The notes under the pieces were generated by a model that was given only the letters and a program-made list of their open reading frames with translations, did not search any database and had not been told where the DNA came from. Shown one piece after another: positions 39,011 to 52,826 of a stretch of 64,000 nucleotides of DNA (positions are counted from its first letter, which is position 1; each line of letters begins with the position of its first letter). The position numbers and the translations under genes were made by a program. The stretch covers positions 6,745,001-6,809,000 of the forward strand of contig JAVTVJ010000040.1 of NCBI GenBank assembly GCA_034509425.1. Direction: 5' to 3'. The stretch is from Eopsaltria australis (taxonomy: Eukaryota > Chordata > Aves > Passeriformes > Petroicidae).

Positions 39011-42000
39011 AGCAACAGGTATGTGAATGTAAGGACACCTAGTGCCAACAGCAACCAGAGAGTTGAAGTGTCTCTGACATGTTATCCCTCTCCTATTACA
39101 AGGCTGAATGGCTGAGCTTTCCCACTGAGTTAAACACATAAATCCTCTTCTCAGGAAGGAGGAAAGAGTTAATTTTCTCTTTTAAAATAGCCGGTGATAA
39201 ACTCATAATTTGAGCGTACACTTTAGAGTGTATCCCAAATGTCAGACCACAGGTTAGCCAGGGCCTCTATGGCAAGATAAGGAGAAAACAAGAAAGAGTA
39301 TGGGCTGCTGCACACAGGAACATTCTTTTTAAAAATCCATCATCTGATTTTCAGTTTCAGTTTGGATATTTCTTCACGAATTGCATAATCTGATTTTTTT
39401 TTAAAGTAAAATGGAAAATCTAAGAAAAAAAGGCATTCTCTTGGAGGTCACTACTAATCTTCATGTGCTCTCTCTGCTGCTGCATCCAGAGCTGCCTGGC
39501 AGCCCTGTTTCTAAAGAGGTAGAAGAGGGTGCAATAACCAAACTGGTCTTAGCTGGGTACTTGAATGCTCTTCTCAGAGCACCATGTTTTAAGAGGGTTT
39601 CAATCTGTCTCGTCAGAGAAATTCAGGATCACCCTCTTCAATTTTTAGGTGCAAATCTTCTAACTATCGGAAATATTATGTTGGTTATTTTTCTGCACTG
39701 AGAACTTAATTTTTAACAATAATGGGAGGAACAAAGCCAAACACATCTCTGAGACTTGCAATTAAGAGTGATAAAATTAACTATTTTTGGCCAGAATCTT
39801 CCTCTCCTCCATGGGCACATTCTTACTGAATTCATTATATGCCTGCCAGGAGTGCATGATAAGATCTAGAATAACACTTCAGTCAGATGTCCTTTTGTCT
39901 ATGAGAGACACAAGTTACCTGCTACAGAAGAGCACAAGACCATCACCACAGCACCTGGGACAGTTCAAATGACCAGTTAAGTTCCTTTTCTTAGCCAGCA
40001 TGCTGTATCATAACACACGTCCATGTGCTGAAATCAAAGCTAAGGAAAGAGTTATTAATTAATGAGGGATTGTAAGACTCGCCTATGTAGCCCCTTTTTG
40101 CTATCTTTGTAGAGTTTAGAAAACCAAAGAATTAATATTTAGGCAAAAATAGAAAAACCATTAATGTATGAGGAATATTTATATCTTTAGCAAATTTAAA
40201 CAGTTAGGATGATACTAATTGAGATCTACATTTTCTTGTCCTGCAGGAAATCACAGCATTTCTGGAATTCTGATTTCAAACTGAGGTTTTGGAAGCCCAA
40301 TATTTTGATTTTACAGCAACAAAATCAAATATGTATTTTGTTTTTTCTTGGATAAAAAAAAATTTTTTTGCATTGTTGCATTAGAATATTTCATTTTGAT
40401 GGATCTAACTGGTCTAACAATATTTGCTTCAAGTAAATTCTGAGTTGCATAGATTTTTCTAATTGATCTGTCTTGCCTGTATCTTATCATTGTTACTGAG
40501 TCTCTGATTTTTCATACAGACTACACATTGCTTGAACAATTTAAGTTTCATGGTGTCCCTAAACTTGCTTAGCTCAAAAAAACACAACTAAACAAAAAAA
40601 ATGCAAGGTATTTTCTCTGAAAGTGATGAGTGATATAATCAGCTGGAGATCTTCACTCATCAAATACACAGTGGTCTGGCCTACAGCTATCCTATCACAG
40701 TGAAATACTCTGGAAAAGAGCATTTGAGTGCTATTCAAGAGATTAGAACTGCACATTTAGGGTCTGACCTTTAAACAAAAATGAGATACTTTGATTTTTC
40801 AATTAGAAAATTCAATCAGGAAAACATGCCACAAAATAAAGCCAAGACAGAAAACCACATGATTCTGTAGAAATTTCATTTCCATGACAAAGAAATGGTC
40901 AGTAAAATGTGTGGCAGAGGCAGTCAAATGTTGAAGTCTTGCAACAGTTAATTCTTTCACTATCCAGCGGGGAAGGGAAAAGATGGAAAGGGAAGAGCTA
41001 ATTAGCAAAATATACTAAGCTTTTTCCTAGATAGATACCTAAAAGAAAGATATCTAGAGCTCTCTCGAATTCAGCTGCCTGGCTTTCATAGGTAGTGCTC
41101 TCAAGGTCTGCTAAGTTATTCTCACAATAAAAGAAAAAATTTAGTAGCTGAAGTTTAGGCAGGTATTTTCTGGGCTTGCAACTTTTACAGATAGAATGCT
41201 GTTTGTATTTTTCTTCCTTTTTTTTTTTTTTTTTAAATCCAATTCCCTCTAAAAACCAAAAGAATACAAACATGCTTTTCTGTTATAGAGTTTCAAGTTT
41301 ACTCTCCTGCTTCTGGGTCTCAAAGGAAAACGTCACAAGAAAGGAATTAAAATGACTCTTCAGGGGCTCAGAAAACATGAAATAAAAAGGCTTCAAATGA
41401 TGAAATGTGTAGAATGATTTGTGGTGGTTTGTGAAAGTTTTATTGAACGTTAACTAGCAGAGTGATACTGTAGCATTCAGTCTGGATTCGCCCCCTCCCA
41501 GCCTTTTCTCTCCCCTGTTGTTCAAATGTCATAAGCTTTTTTACATTTCATCTGAGTTTCTTCTGACATTGAACAGAAGTGAGAAGGCTGAGAGAAAAAC
41601 TTCTTAAACTATCATTTTTCTCTTGTCTCACTATCCTTATGTTATACACGGATGGTTCTTATCAATGAAAAGTTAGATAAAAATACAGCTCTGAGTCCTG
41701 GATCTTGAAATTGCTTAATGCAGGGCACTGCTGGGAAGGCCCAGTTGTCCTTTTCCTTCAGCTATTTAGATACTCAACACTCATTGATTTTATTTGGGAC
41801 TGTGCAGGCCTACATACAATACAAAATTAGCCACTGAGAATAATGTGAATGTGGTTACGTTTTTTTAATATACTAATGATAACATAAAAACAATGCCAAT
41901 TTCATGAACAATCACAAGTTCCCTTGCTTAGTATTCCTAAAAAGAATTGTAGATACGGTTCAGTTGACTAACAAACACTTGTTTACAACACAGCCTGAGA

Positions 42001-43704
42001 AAAGCTACAGTTGGTATTCCAGTTAGAACAATTTATTTATCAGGACTCAGATTTTCAAACACAAATGTTCAGAGATTCAGAGACAAATTTTCATAGCAGC
42101 AGGCATAACAATGTAGCACATATATAACTTTGGGACATATTATGCACATGATCCAGCATATATCTTGTTTGTTCTGATATCCAAAAGGACACCACCCACA
42201 GCTCTCAAAAAATTAGTTTCAAATGTCTTAAAAATCTGTTAGCTAGTACCTTTCATCCAAAACAAGCAACCTTCCAATTTTGTTCTTAGAAAGTTCTGGC
42301 AACTTTTTTGTGTAACCTTTAGTTTTAGACTTTAGTGGGTGTATGTAAAATCTAAAATACAAAGAGGAAAGCTTGTCATATTCCATGTCCTGACAAACAA
42401 ACAATATTATATTAGCATAATTTAAATACACATGCATAATAGCTTAGGAAAACATTTCTAAGATTTTACTGGAAGCTACTGTCCAAAAAAAAAAGTAATG
42501 TGGTTTATTCATAAAGCACAATTAAAGACAAGTGTCCTGGAAATAAGCTGTATCACTGTTCCTGTGTTTGTCACATTCTGATCATCTTTAAAATGGTCAG
42601 TAAATAAGCCCAACGTGCACTAACGCATTAAAATCTGCCTTACTTATCAGTGTCTTACCCTGTCTTGACCTGTGTAAAAATTCTCCTGTGCACCACTTGA
42701 GGCTTTTAAAAATAAGTTTCAAATATGTCCTAAGTACTTACTACAACATATCTAAAATGAGTGAGTCCTGCATGGTTTTGATAGGAACTTGAATCAGGAA
42801 AGATACCTAGCAAAGTCATATAGCCCTTGACTTCCAAAATCTCCTCTCATTTTAGATACCTGTAAATGTAATATATTTTCATCTGTAGTGATGACTCTGA
42901 AAATATGCTCAGGTGCTGTTCACTATGTTTCATCATTTATATTTATCTATTGGACAAATCTTTCCTATATAAAAGTAAAATATGAATAACCACTTTAAAA
43001 AATTTTGGTCTGCCAATTTTTTGTTGTCCATTGCACAACAAACTGCTAAATTGTGTCAGAGATTGAAACTTGTCTGAAACCAAGGGTGAGGCACTTCACA
43101 CACTACAAAACTGGAGTTCTCAGCCAATTGGGTAAAGTACTGCCATCGCTTTTAAGGGAAACGGAAAAATGCCACACTGGCAGCTTCTATTTCTAATGAA
43201 ACTTTAGATGTCATAGATACAGATTCACTAAGGGTTTTTTGATTCAAAATATATTATATTTTCCAATAGTGGTGTCAGTTTTAGATTTTAATGAAATAAA
43301 GTCCTTATAAGATTAAGTTAATTTATATTTATTACCAGTGGAAGTAGTCTTATAAGGTTCCACAGGAAACACTGAATTCTATATGGTTCTCCACACTATT
43401 GTCCATGACTTTGCTCTATATCCTTTTCAATTTTCATGGAAACTTTAAGATTTGAAAAAATTTGATTCTATTTGAAAACCTAGAGAGTGTCCAGAAATCT
43501 CTTTATTTTGAAGGAACTCTGGGGAAAAGTGGAATCGTTTGCTTTTAATGTTCATATGACACACAGAACACACTAAATGCATAAACACAACACACACCAT
43601 TAAATGTTAGCTGTAACTTCATCAACAGCTTCTTCTACATGAGGATGGGAAGGGACACAAACAGTTGCTTAGGCTGAGGTTTTAGAAACACCCAAGGCAT
43701 CTAG
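39011..43704. other. Gene-free AT-rich stretch
   Basis: No gene is recognised. A T17 run at 41218-41234 would be a poly-A tail on the minus strand, but no retrocopy body is recognised beside it. Otherwise unremarkable. Confidence 0.45.
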
Positions 43705-43772
43705 GCAGCAAATTCCCATTTAAATTCAGTGGAAGTTGGGACTCTGACTCCCCTGAGCTCTATTAAAAATCT
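43705..43772. repeat. Old amniote repeat fragment, family uncertain
   Basis: CAAATTCCCATTTAAATTCA then GTGGAAGTTGGGACTCTGAC and TTAAAAATCTCCC is a recognisable decayed form of 'attcaatgggagttggg...cctttgaaaatctc', a repeat seen widely in turtles, crocodiles and birds. Confidence 0.45.
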
Positions 43773-43779
43773 CCCCTCC

Positions 43780-44115
43780 CCCTTGATTCACAAATGCATT
43801 TGCTCCATTAGTTTGATTTTGATTAATTAACAGTGCTTTTAGGCTTCCCATGCATGAATTTATCAAATGCAACCAAACTGAAATACATCAGTTATTTCCT
43901 CTTTTAAGCATAAAGGAACTCGGCGTTATTTCAAAGTGTTTGTAAATGATGGCTTAATAGCTCCTAATGCATCATGGCCCAGTTTTTACAAGTTGATTAT
44001 GAAATGCCCATGCAGTTTAGAAAATCAAATGGCAGCCTTTACAACCATGGCTCATGTTAATTGAATAGGTAAATTACACTCTTTATAGCAGGGTAATACA
44101 TATGACAATAAAATC
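43780..44115. promoter_or_regulatory. Possible conserved regulatory block
   Basis: About 330 bp of non-repetitive sequence with dense homeodomain-like words (GATTAATTAAC, CCATGCATGAATTTATC, TTAATAGCTCCTAATGCATC) and an AGTTTTTACAAG stretch. It reads like the deeply conserved non-coding elements near developmental genes. It is the strongest of the regulatory-looking blocks here, but conservation cannot be shown from one sequence. Confidence 0.3.
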
Positions 44116-47100
44116 CTAACAATTTACCTCTCCATGGTTGGGACCGATGTGACAATCTACTTTGTGTCTGGGTACAAGTACAGGCAGTAACACAGTGTTG
44201 AGGAATGCTCTGTGGTATAACTCAACATCACTATAACAGCACAGACAGTCTCTAATGGACAGCTCTTCCTTGTGAAAGCACATCCAAGAGATCAGTAAGA
44301 AAAAAGAATATGTGTGTACTTCCCTTCAGTAACAGTGAATATCTGATAATGTATTAGCATACTGAAACCAAGCCATGGAAAAACAGAAGGCTGAAATTTT
44401 ACTAACAAATACTTAAGTAGGAATTAACCAAAATCCACCCTGATCCTCAGCTGGCCCCAAGACAAACTATAGGGGGTGACAAAGATGAATTGCCATTACA
44501 CTTCATAATTAAATACACTTCTCAAGCTTATACTACATTCTAATAGTACAAAAACTGAGCATTGCCTAGTAAGACCAGCAGTTCTGGAGTGAATACAAAC
44601 ATGCCTAATATGTCAAAAAGAAAACACATTGTTTTCTGTGTACAGTGAAATGCAGAAGTGGGAAAAGTAAATGCAGATCCCATGAGCAGAATTCCAAATT
44701 CTACATTTTATTTTCTGTAAAAAGTGCAAGTGGGACAAATTCTGTCTCTAATTCACTAATTAAAAATTCTTCGGGGAAACATTTCCTGTCAGAATACAAT
44801 TGCCATATCTTCTGCCAGTCATGCAGCCTGATGTTAAAGACAGATTGATCGTAGGTCTGAGAGCCTTAGGTGTTTTCAACAGTTAAATGATTACCTGTGC
44901 TATAAGTCCTACCATCACAGAGTCAAAGGATTTTGTCTGAAGCTTCTGAAAGCTTAGACCCCTCTGGAGTTACTTCATATTTTCCATCTGAACTTGCATT
45001 GAGTCCTGTTACTGGGCTTTTTGCCTTACCAGTCAGGTAGCAATACTATTGCACTGGGTCACACCAACATCAAGAAAATAGAAAAAAACTTTTCCTTTAT
45101 CTTTGTTCATTTCCTGGGCTGCAGATTAATTAATATGTGTAACTGTTCAAAACAAATAACTTTCAGGCAGACTGGTACATTTTTCAATATTTCTCTTTCA
45201 ATATTTCATTTTGTTGTACGAACATCTGACACACCCATTAAACAAAATGTTATTATCAAAAGCAAAAGCAGGAGCACATCCTGTCTTTTAAATAATTATT
45301 TCTATAGCACTATATGAGTGATCAGTGTTCAGAAACAGAGGAAAATAAATCAATTGGTGCCTATGTGTATTTAGCCAACAAAAAGCACTAAACACCCCAC
45401 AGGATTTCTGCTCTGTGGGATTTTTTTCACAGAAGAAAAGGAAAAATTACTTTTTCCGCATTCTGCAATGGGAGTAGTCACAACAGAGGTTAAAAGATGT
45501 ACCATATAAATACATACAAAAATTATTGTTGAGAATATAGTATGAAAATGAATAAGCAGAAAGGAATTACTCAGCTGGAATATGACAGTTCACTGTGGCC
45601 AGAGATTTTTAACTCCCCACAAAAATGCCACGTGATCCTTTGATATTCAGATATGTTTGCAGCTTACATGGCTTTTCAACGAGGTACCTCTAACAAACCG
45701 AATTTTTAAATACGATGCTCAGAAACTGGCTTAAATGGGACTCAAAAGACAGAGTGACTCTGAAAATGTGACTTGAATAAATGATGGAAAGGCTGCTTGA
45801 CTAGGTTTCAGTGGCAGCCTGTATTTGTGTTTGTGAGTACTGTGGTGTATATAAACATCTACTGAGGTTTACAACTTATAGAAGCATCGGTGGAGCTATG
45901 CTTCCTGAGTACAATACTTTTCTGAACTCTCAGTCTTACACAATATGAAAGAGCATGGAGACTAGTCAGTACATGAAAAGAAAAAAGGGGTATGTTTCTT
46001 TTCCCTGAGTGTCCTAAAGGTCTGTTGTCTGTGTCCAATCCACTCAGGAAGAAAGGGTTTTGTCAGAGCAGCCTCCTTTCTCCCCTTCCCTCCCACCATC
46101 CCAACTGAGTACCTCCAGTTCTTGCCCTTCAAATCTGGGAGCACAGTTCTTCTCTGTCCTTGCACATAATTCACATCTTTTGTGATGTTATTGTTCAGCA
46201 TGCTCTGCAGACTACACTGGTAGACTTGCCTGAGAAAAAATGTTCATAATTTCTCAATGCTGTAAGATTTTTTTTTAAATGGCATTGTAAGTAAATTCTG
46301 GTTTGGGAATCAGGAGAAAGCTGCATTTTATTAGAAGGTACAGTCACGTTTCTTACAACTTTTTAGCAGGCACTCAAAGTTTTTAATGCTTTATTAATGG
46401 AAAATTTAAATTATGTTTTAGAAGGTGTTTTACAGATATCTGTTTTTTAGGCATGTGATATCAGCACAGTCTGTAAGTAGAAGTGCTAAAACAGTAAAAT
46501 CTCTTAAATGGTCTTCCAGCACACAATCTTCTACATTTTCAATGCATTAGATCAATGTAAATTCCCAGAATCTGATATGTAGTATATTTTAAACACTATA
46601 AAATCTTTCATATTCAGATCAGATTGTTTCATGGTACTCCAAACTATAGAAAAATATTGCAAATCTAAAGCAAATACTGCTATTTAGCCAAGGACTTATT
46701 TATTCTATCCATCCAATTACTGAAAGTTGAAACACTAGAGTTATTTTTGTGGGATGTGATGGGGACTTTGTTAAAGATAAAAAGCTCAAGGGAGATGGGA
46801 TAGGATACGCTTTGATTTTGAAGGAATAAAAACAAATTTACCATAACTAATTTGAAAAAAAATCTAATGACTTGTAGAATTAATTGGGATTGCTTCAGCT
46901 AAAATGTAATAATACCAGTTTTACAGAGAAAAGCACCCTACCTTAATATCTTTTAAAAATTACCTCAAATACCTGTTTGGGTCTAAAAATGGATTACTTC
47001 AACTACAGTTGATTGAAAAAAGTATTCCACTTTGCATTGATTGATGTCTATTCCTTTTCCAATATTTCTTTAATTTGTTTTCTCTTTATTGTTTACCTGA

Positions 47101-47934
47101 TGCAGAATGCTTTATGCCTATTTTCTGAAAAGTTTTTCAAGACTAACTAAATAATATGGACCCTAAATTGAAAAAGAAGGTAAGAAGAAAGAACATTATG
47201 AGATGACTTATGGCAATGAAATACACATTTTCATGACTAAGGGTCATTTTTGCCCCTTTTTTGGATATATATGTATTCATAAAAGCAGAATTGTATAGAT
47301 TTTTAAAATACAGAATTAAAGCTGTTAAATTTATTTTCCTTAACAGCAGTCACTAAATCAGAAATTGACATCTTTGTGCATGTTTCAGAAAAAGACCTCG
47401 AGTATTAAGGTCTGTAGCTGATTTAAATAAGAGCAGTAATTCATATTAACAAACACAGATATTACAATTAACAATGAAGTAGGAATATGAGCATACCAAA
47501 GAATTTTCTAGTTGATTCTACCATACTTGCAATTATACATGAAGTAGCAGGGAAGGCCTAGTTAAGGGAAAATAATTTCTTGTCAGCATTCATCTTTCAA
47601 ACAAACACACAAATACCAAATCTCTTTGGTGAAAACTGTGGTTGACTATATTGCTCTTCTGCCTCAGTGAGCCCAACTGCTTCACTGTAAGAAGGGGAAG
47701 GCTTGTTTTGTGAAGATAGGCACAAGACCATAAAATAAACCCCTTGGGAAGCAAGCGCTGTTATCACTTTTTTTCAGTGCAAAGCATGTATCCTACACAG
47801 TGATAAAGAATCCAAGAGATCTCTAGCTTAGTTATTCCAATGTAAATTGACTTTTCTCTTGTAATATTTGTCTGAATGTGCATAGCTCTGAGTTTTCAAA
47901 CACGGAATCTCATTACACTTTATTCTACTGGATT
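44116..47934. other. Gene-free AT-rich stretch
   Basis: No gene is recognised; frames are short. C/T-rich patch near 46065-46100. Nothing else can be supported. Confidence 0.45.
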
Positions 47935-48095
47935 ACAGAACCTTCTATGAGAAGAAATATCTTCCTTACACAGGTATTCATAGATCACAGTCAAATCATC
48001 CCTACCTTCAGTCAGATAAAATAGATGATTTTAGCTTGTTAGTCTCATTAGAAACCAAGCTTTCAAGACCTTGAAACACAGTGCATCTTACTCTG
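47935..48095 (-). mobile_element. Old CR1/L3-type LINE remnant
   Basis: On the plus strand, ATAGATCACAGTCAAATCAT then CCCTACCTTC, then GTTAGTCTCATTAG and CTTTCAAGACCTTGAA follow the order of the complement of an ancient CR1/L3 ORF2 3' region. Highly diverged, with no open frame. Edges are approximate. Confidence 0.45.
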
Positions 48096-51000
48096 CAATT
48101 ACTGACTGGAAAGCAGAAATTACTCCCGTCAGCTGGCTACACAGCAAACTTTGTACAGACTCTATCACAGTAATATTGTTGGGTTTCATTTATGTCTTCT
48201 CCAATGCTGCTAACATTTGGTGTATTTATATCAGAAACATAATAACCAGACAGTGGGGTTAAACGCCACTGTGAATGGAGATGAAGTCTGAGCCACAAAG
48301 TGGTTCTAATGTACAAAATGGGAAAAACCCTTTTGCTTTATTCCCCAAAGGCAGCAGTATGTACTTATTGCATTATTTCATCATGATTCATCACTCATTA
48401 ACTCAGCAAAAATCCATTTCTGAGGATTATTTAGGTTTTATTTTTCATTTAGAAATACGTAAACCAGATAGTCCTGTTAAAATGTTGTGAGGAGAACTGA
48501 CTACTGCAGAAATTACTAGAAACTATTTACTTAAGATATATCTAAATGATACATTACAAATATATATTGTGTACACTACATTTATATCTGTGTTTACATA
48601 TAGGCTGAAATTCAGAAAGGCTAATCTCATTTTTGAAGCAAAAAAATATTTCCTATTTCTAAAATTTATATCAACATTTGAGTCTTATATATAAAAAAAT
48701 CATAATGAGGCAACTTTGCAAATTCAATATTTGTTATAGAAGCAAAAAAAATGACATGCAGAAAGACAAAAATGTGGTAGGAATCTTGGGAAAAAATCTA
48801 GTACAATAATAAATGAAAATAGTTTTATCGTCTGATATAGATATTAGAAATATTTCTCTGCAAATGATAAGTGTGACTAGAATAGCATCCATTTAAAAGA
48901 AATTACATTACTGGTTCATCTCTGATGGCTATTGTGGGACTGATATTAGAGTAGTGCTATCTGCAATTTACCTTTTTTAACTAATAGCTCTTTGTTTTCT
49001 GCATGGATCCTTTTAAAATCTTTCATATGCTTTTAAGATATCACTTACCATTTAATCACTTTCCACTTACTCTTCACTCTCCAGGCTCCTCAATCTTTAG
49101 CTACATTATGATTTTTTTTCTGTACACAGACTTGGTTTCTTACCAGATCTGTCTGTCTTGACAGATATACAATGTTTTGCTTTACTATTGACTGCATTGC
49201 CAGAAAGATTAAGTTATTTATTGGACCTTTAATCTGGTACATCCCATAGTGAAGATAAGTATAGAATGTCCTGCAACATGGTCCAAATGAAGAACTGGGG
49301 CAGAAGAGTGAAGGGACAGAAGGGATAGTGAAATCACAGGAAAAGAGAATGGAGATCACACAAGCTTCCATTTTAAATGCTCTGTTGAACCCTTTTTTTT
49401 TTTTTTGTGAGGCAAAACTGCACAGGGGTGGGCAGCAAGCTGTGAGGGTGTGGTCTTTGAAATAAACCACAGAAAGCTGTATAGGTCCATATGCAATTTC
49501 CTTCAGGGCTGTAATCCACAGCTGGTTACCTTTGTGATGGTCAAATCATCACAGCATAAGACTGAGCCCAAAGAAGAGTTCTGCAGAACAAATGATTCCA
49601 AAACAGCATCTAAACACTTTTAAAACAGTGAATGTCCCCCAAAAAGGTATGTAGCTCCTTGTTTAAAAGGCCAAGAAGTACTTTTGCCCCAGCTTTCCTG
49701 CTTCAGATCATTTGCTGTAAATATGTGCTTAAATGCTGTATTAAATGGGGATCTTAAAAGCTATGACTGCTGTAAACTCTCAATTGTATTGCCAAAAAAT
49801 GGTGTCTTTGCAACACTACTATTACTGCTAATATAAAAGCAGATGAAACTATTAGCCACATTGCAGAGAGATATTATTCACAGAAAGAAATAAAATCCTT
49901 CTGAATATCCAAGGAAAAAGGGCCGTTTACTGAGTCTTTAACATATGGATTTTGGATTAAGGTATAGCAAATATCTTTGTTATGATGAAAGTGAAAGATT
50001 CAATTAAATTCCAGGGATAAACTCAGGAGCAAAATTTGCAAATCCAGTGCTCTTTGAGGCATGAGGCAATGTCTGTAAAGAACCAGCAGGCTGACTGGGG
50101 AGGAACTGAGTCAAAGCAACACTGAAGAGCTCATTTTCCCCTATCACTGTGATCACAATTACACCAGCTCTGTTAGGAGACTCATTCTCAACAGAGTTCT
50201 GGAAAACAGGAGTATTCAAAGTGGCCGAGACCTTTTTTCACCCTCCCCCATTCAAGAGAAAATCTCTTAGGCATGAAATGAACCGACCACGTACACCCTT
50301 CCCCAAAGCACAAACAAAAGTCCAGCTCAAACAGCTGAGCTTTTCTCAGGATTCTGCTCTGTAACCCCAAATTGTGCAGGTGAGGTGGGAAGGATCTGTG
50401 GAAAGAAATTTTTATTTTAAATAACTTTCTTCCTATGAAGCAGCATATTCTATTTCTTAATACAAAAGACTGTAGATGGAAAGGGCAAAAGTCATGGACA
50501 CCTCAAAACCCAAGAAAAAACCGTGACATTTCAAATTCTTTTTGGACCTTTGCTGTGCAAGGTGCTATACAATAGCTGGAATATGTGAAGTCTACTGATT
50601 CCTAATGCTTAAACATGTATGGATTAGTGGCATGAAATTGCTTTTCTGTCTACCTTGTGTTTTAAAATATACTTCAGAAACTCAGTACCATTTTAACATA
50701 GGAGAAGTAAAATCATTACCTGCAATACCACTATTTCTAAAAAAATAAAAAACTGTTTTCTACTTTAGAAAGATAAAAGCTGTTACATACATTCAAGTGT
50801 GTGAGCACACACACACACACATAGGCAGGAAATTAAAAAAATAAACCCTACATACTTTTTCTCTTTGATTGAACACAAGAAAAATAGTTTGAGCCTCTTT
50901 ATATTTTCAAGTTACTCTCCCTTTTTATATTTTTATATACCAGCAATTCCAATCCCATAGCTTCACAGTTCTCCATAGTACAAATTGGTGAGTGAATGTA

Positions 51001-51258
51001 TAGTGGTCATCAACTGTCTTCTGTGAAGCTGAGCTTCATTAGCACACTGATCACAGAATATATTTCTTGGCTGGGCTTATCAAAGTATTACGGAATATTT
51101 ATCCATGTTCTCTTCTCTTCCTTCCATTCTCCCCTTGTTCCCCTCCTTCCTTATGACTTCAATCATGATCAGATGACTCCTGCAGCCAGTTCATTGTACA
51201 TAAGCACGTCCCACTGCACAGCTCAGCAGTTCAGCACCAGCTGGCAAGCAGGGGCATG
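48096..51258. other. Gene-free AT-rich stretch
   Basis: T14 run at 49393-49406 and (AC)8 at 50806-50821. No gene is recognised. A donor-like TGTGCAG|GTGAGG near 50380 has only a 30-bp open block behind it. Confidence 0.45.
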
Positions 51259-51617
51259 AGGACACATTTAGCAAGTCTGCAGAGAGCTGTTTAGTTCCTG
51301 GGGGTGTAGCTGGGGGGAGGAGTTCACCTCTCTTCTCCAAGGACCTTGCAGGGCTCAAGCATTTTCCAAGATGTGCTGGAGAGTTTGCTGGAGATAGGGG
51401 ACTCTCTGCTGCCTGGTTTTCAGAAGGCTTACACTGAATTGGTAAAAAATATCAGGCAAGACCTTGATGTGCTGAGGAAGGATATGGGGTAGTGCAAGGG
51501 GAGGGTGGGCAGCACTCCCCCGAAGTGATGCCAGACTGCAATGTTTAAAGCTGTGCTGGGCAGACAGATCCTCCATGGTCTGCTGGAGAGAGCAGAGCAG
51601 TTGCACAAGGACACATT
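51259..51617. other. GC-richer block between 10-bp direct repeats
   Basis: AGGACACATT occurs at 51259-51268 and at 51608-51617. The 339 bp between are visibly richer in G and C than the flanks, and the minus strand holds an open frame at 51355-51606 (83 codons). This could be an insertion with a LINE-type target duplication, perhaps a small retrocopy. No poly-A tail, LTR ends or known family are seen. Confidence 0.35.
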
Positions 51618-52759
51618 AGTATGCAACCTATTTCTCTTTACTGAGAAATATCCAGGGATATGATTTTTAATAATAATATAAACTACACCCATAATGTCAG
51701 AGGACTTTGATATTGAGCTATCTGTTTCTCTGGAAAATCTGGGAGGTGAATGTGGCTTGCAAACTCAGAAAGAGGAATAAATCTATGGGGAGTCCAGCCA
51801 GAAATGATTCTTCATATTTTGGACTTCTACAGAAAAGTAAAACAACAACAAACTGATATTCCAAAAACCACAGATGTCATATCAAAAGTGCGTGGGGAGA
51901 CATATGGTACTTGAGACTTAGGAGTTCATATTTAGGGTAACCTTCCCTTGGAGAAACTTGGACCAAACCTTCTAACCAAATGCCATTCCATGTTCTTGTT
52001 ATACACAGTCATTACTAGCAGAGACCGGTCACTACTGTGGGTTTGTAAAGGAAATTTTTATCATTAGTAAGACATTTTTATTTCTACTGCAATCACAAGT
52101 ACATAAATCACTCACAGAGGAAATGCAGTGCCTGGGTCTTTAAGCCTGATGAGGAAACGGTGCAAGACCTGAACAGTTTCACAGAAGCTGTGAGAAGAAT
52201 AAACGGCACTGGAAAAAGCCCCGTTTCCTAAAAAATGAGAAACATTTGAAAGAGTTACCAAAATCTATTCACAAAACCATCGTGTATTCAGAACTAATTA
52301 GAATCACATGATGAAAAAGTGGTTTCATGTATGAACAACTAAACCAAAATTAGTTAAAATTCTGAGATTAATAGTTGAAGATACAGGACTGCACAGGTAA
52401 CAGTTAAAATTGTTAGACCTTTTTAAGATTACCTGTGACACTAAAACTAATTGCTTACACTCTAACCTCTTAGAGTTGGTTCCTGTGAGAGGAAAAGTGA
52501 TATATCCAACCATTTATCTCGCCCACCATGTAAATGTCCTATGTAAATTAAAGTATTGATCTTTACTTTTGGTTGGTTCAGCATTCCCCATTCCACCTAA
52601 AATTTCACACAGAAGTAGAAGTAAGTGAATGTACTAAGAAGGAAATTCACATTTTATTTCTTCCTATACATTCCAAAGGTTTTAACATATTGGGTTTCAG
52701 GTTTGAAGGCTGTTTGTTTTCACGCTTCTTAATATTGTTCTCTCCTTTCAAAAATTCAG
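51618..52759. other. Unassigned sequence
   Basis: No gene or repeat is recognised. Confidence 0.4.
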
Positions 52760-52826
52760 AATGGACAGCAATCAGGAAAGAGGTCTACCAGACTGCTCAA
52801 TACCTCAATTACCAAATATGAAACAG
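52760..52826 (+). other. Candidate internal exon (unidentified)
   Basis: A pyrimidine-rich tract ending AAAAATTCAG precedes the block, and ACAG|GTAAGAATT follows it; both match vertebrate splice consensus well. In the frame beginning NGQQSGKRSTRLLNTS it is open for 22 codons plus one base. That phase fits the next candidate block at 53881. An alternative frame starts with ATG (MDSNQERGLPD) but runs into a stop after 12 codons of the next block. No protein family is recognised. It could be part of a non-coding RNA or a coincidence. Confidence 0.27.

Noticed and set aside
38957..39022. Splice-like block CTTCTTCAG ... CAACAG|GTATGT
   Set aside because: It lies in an old CR1 remnant and its phase does not fit the other candidate exons in order.
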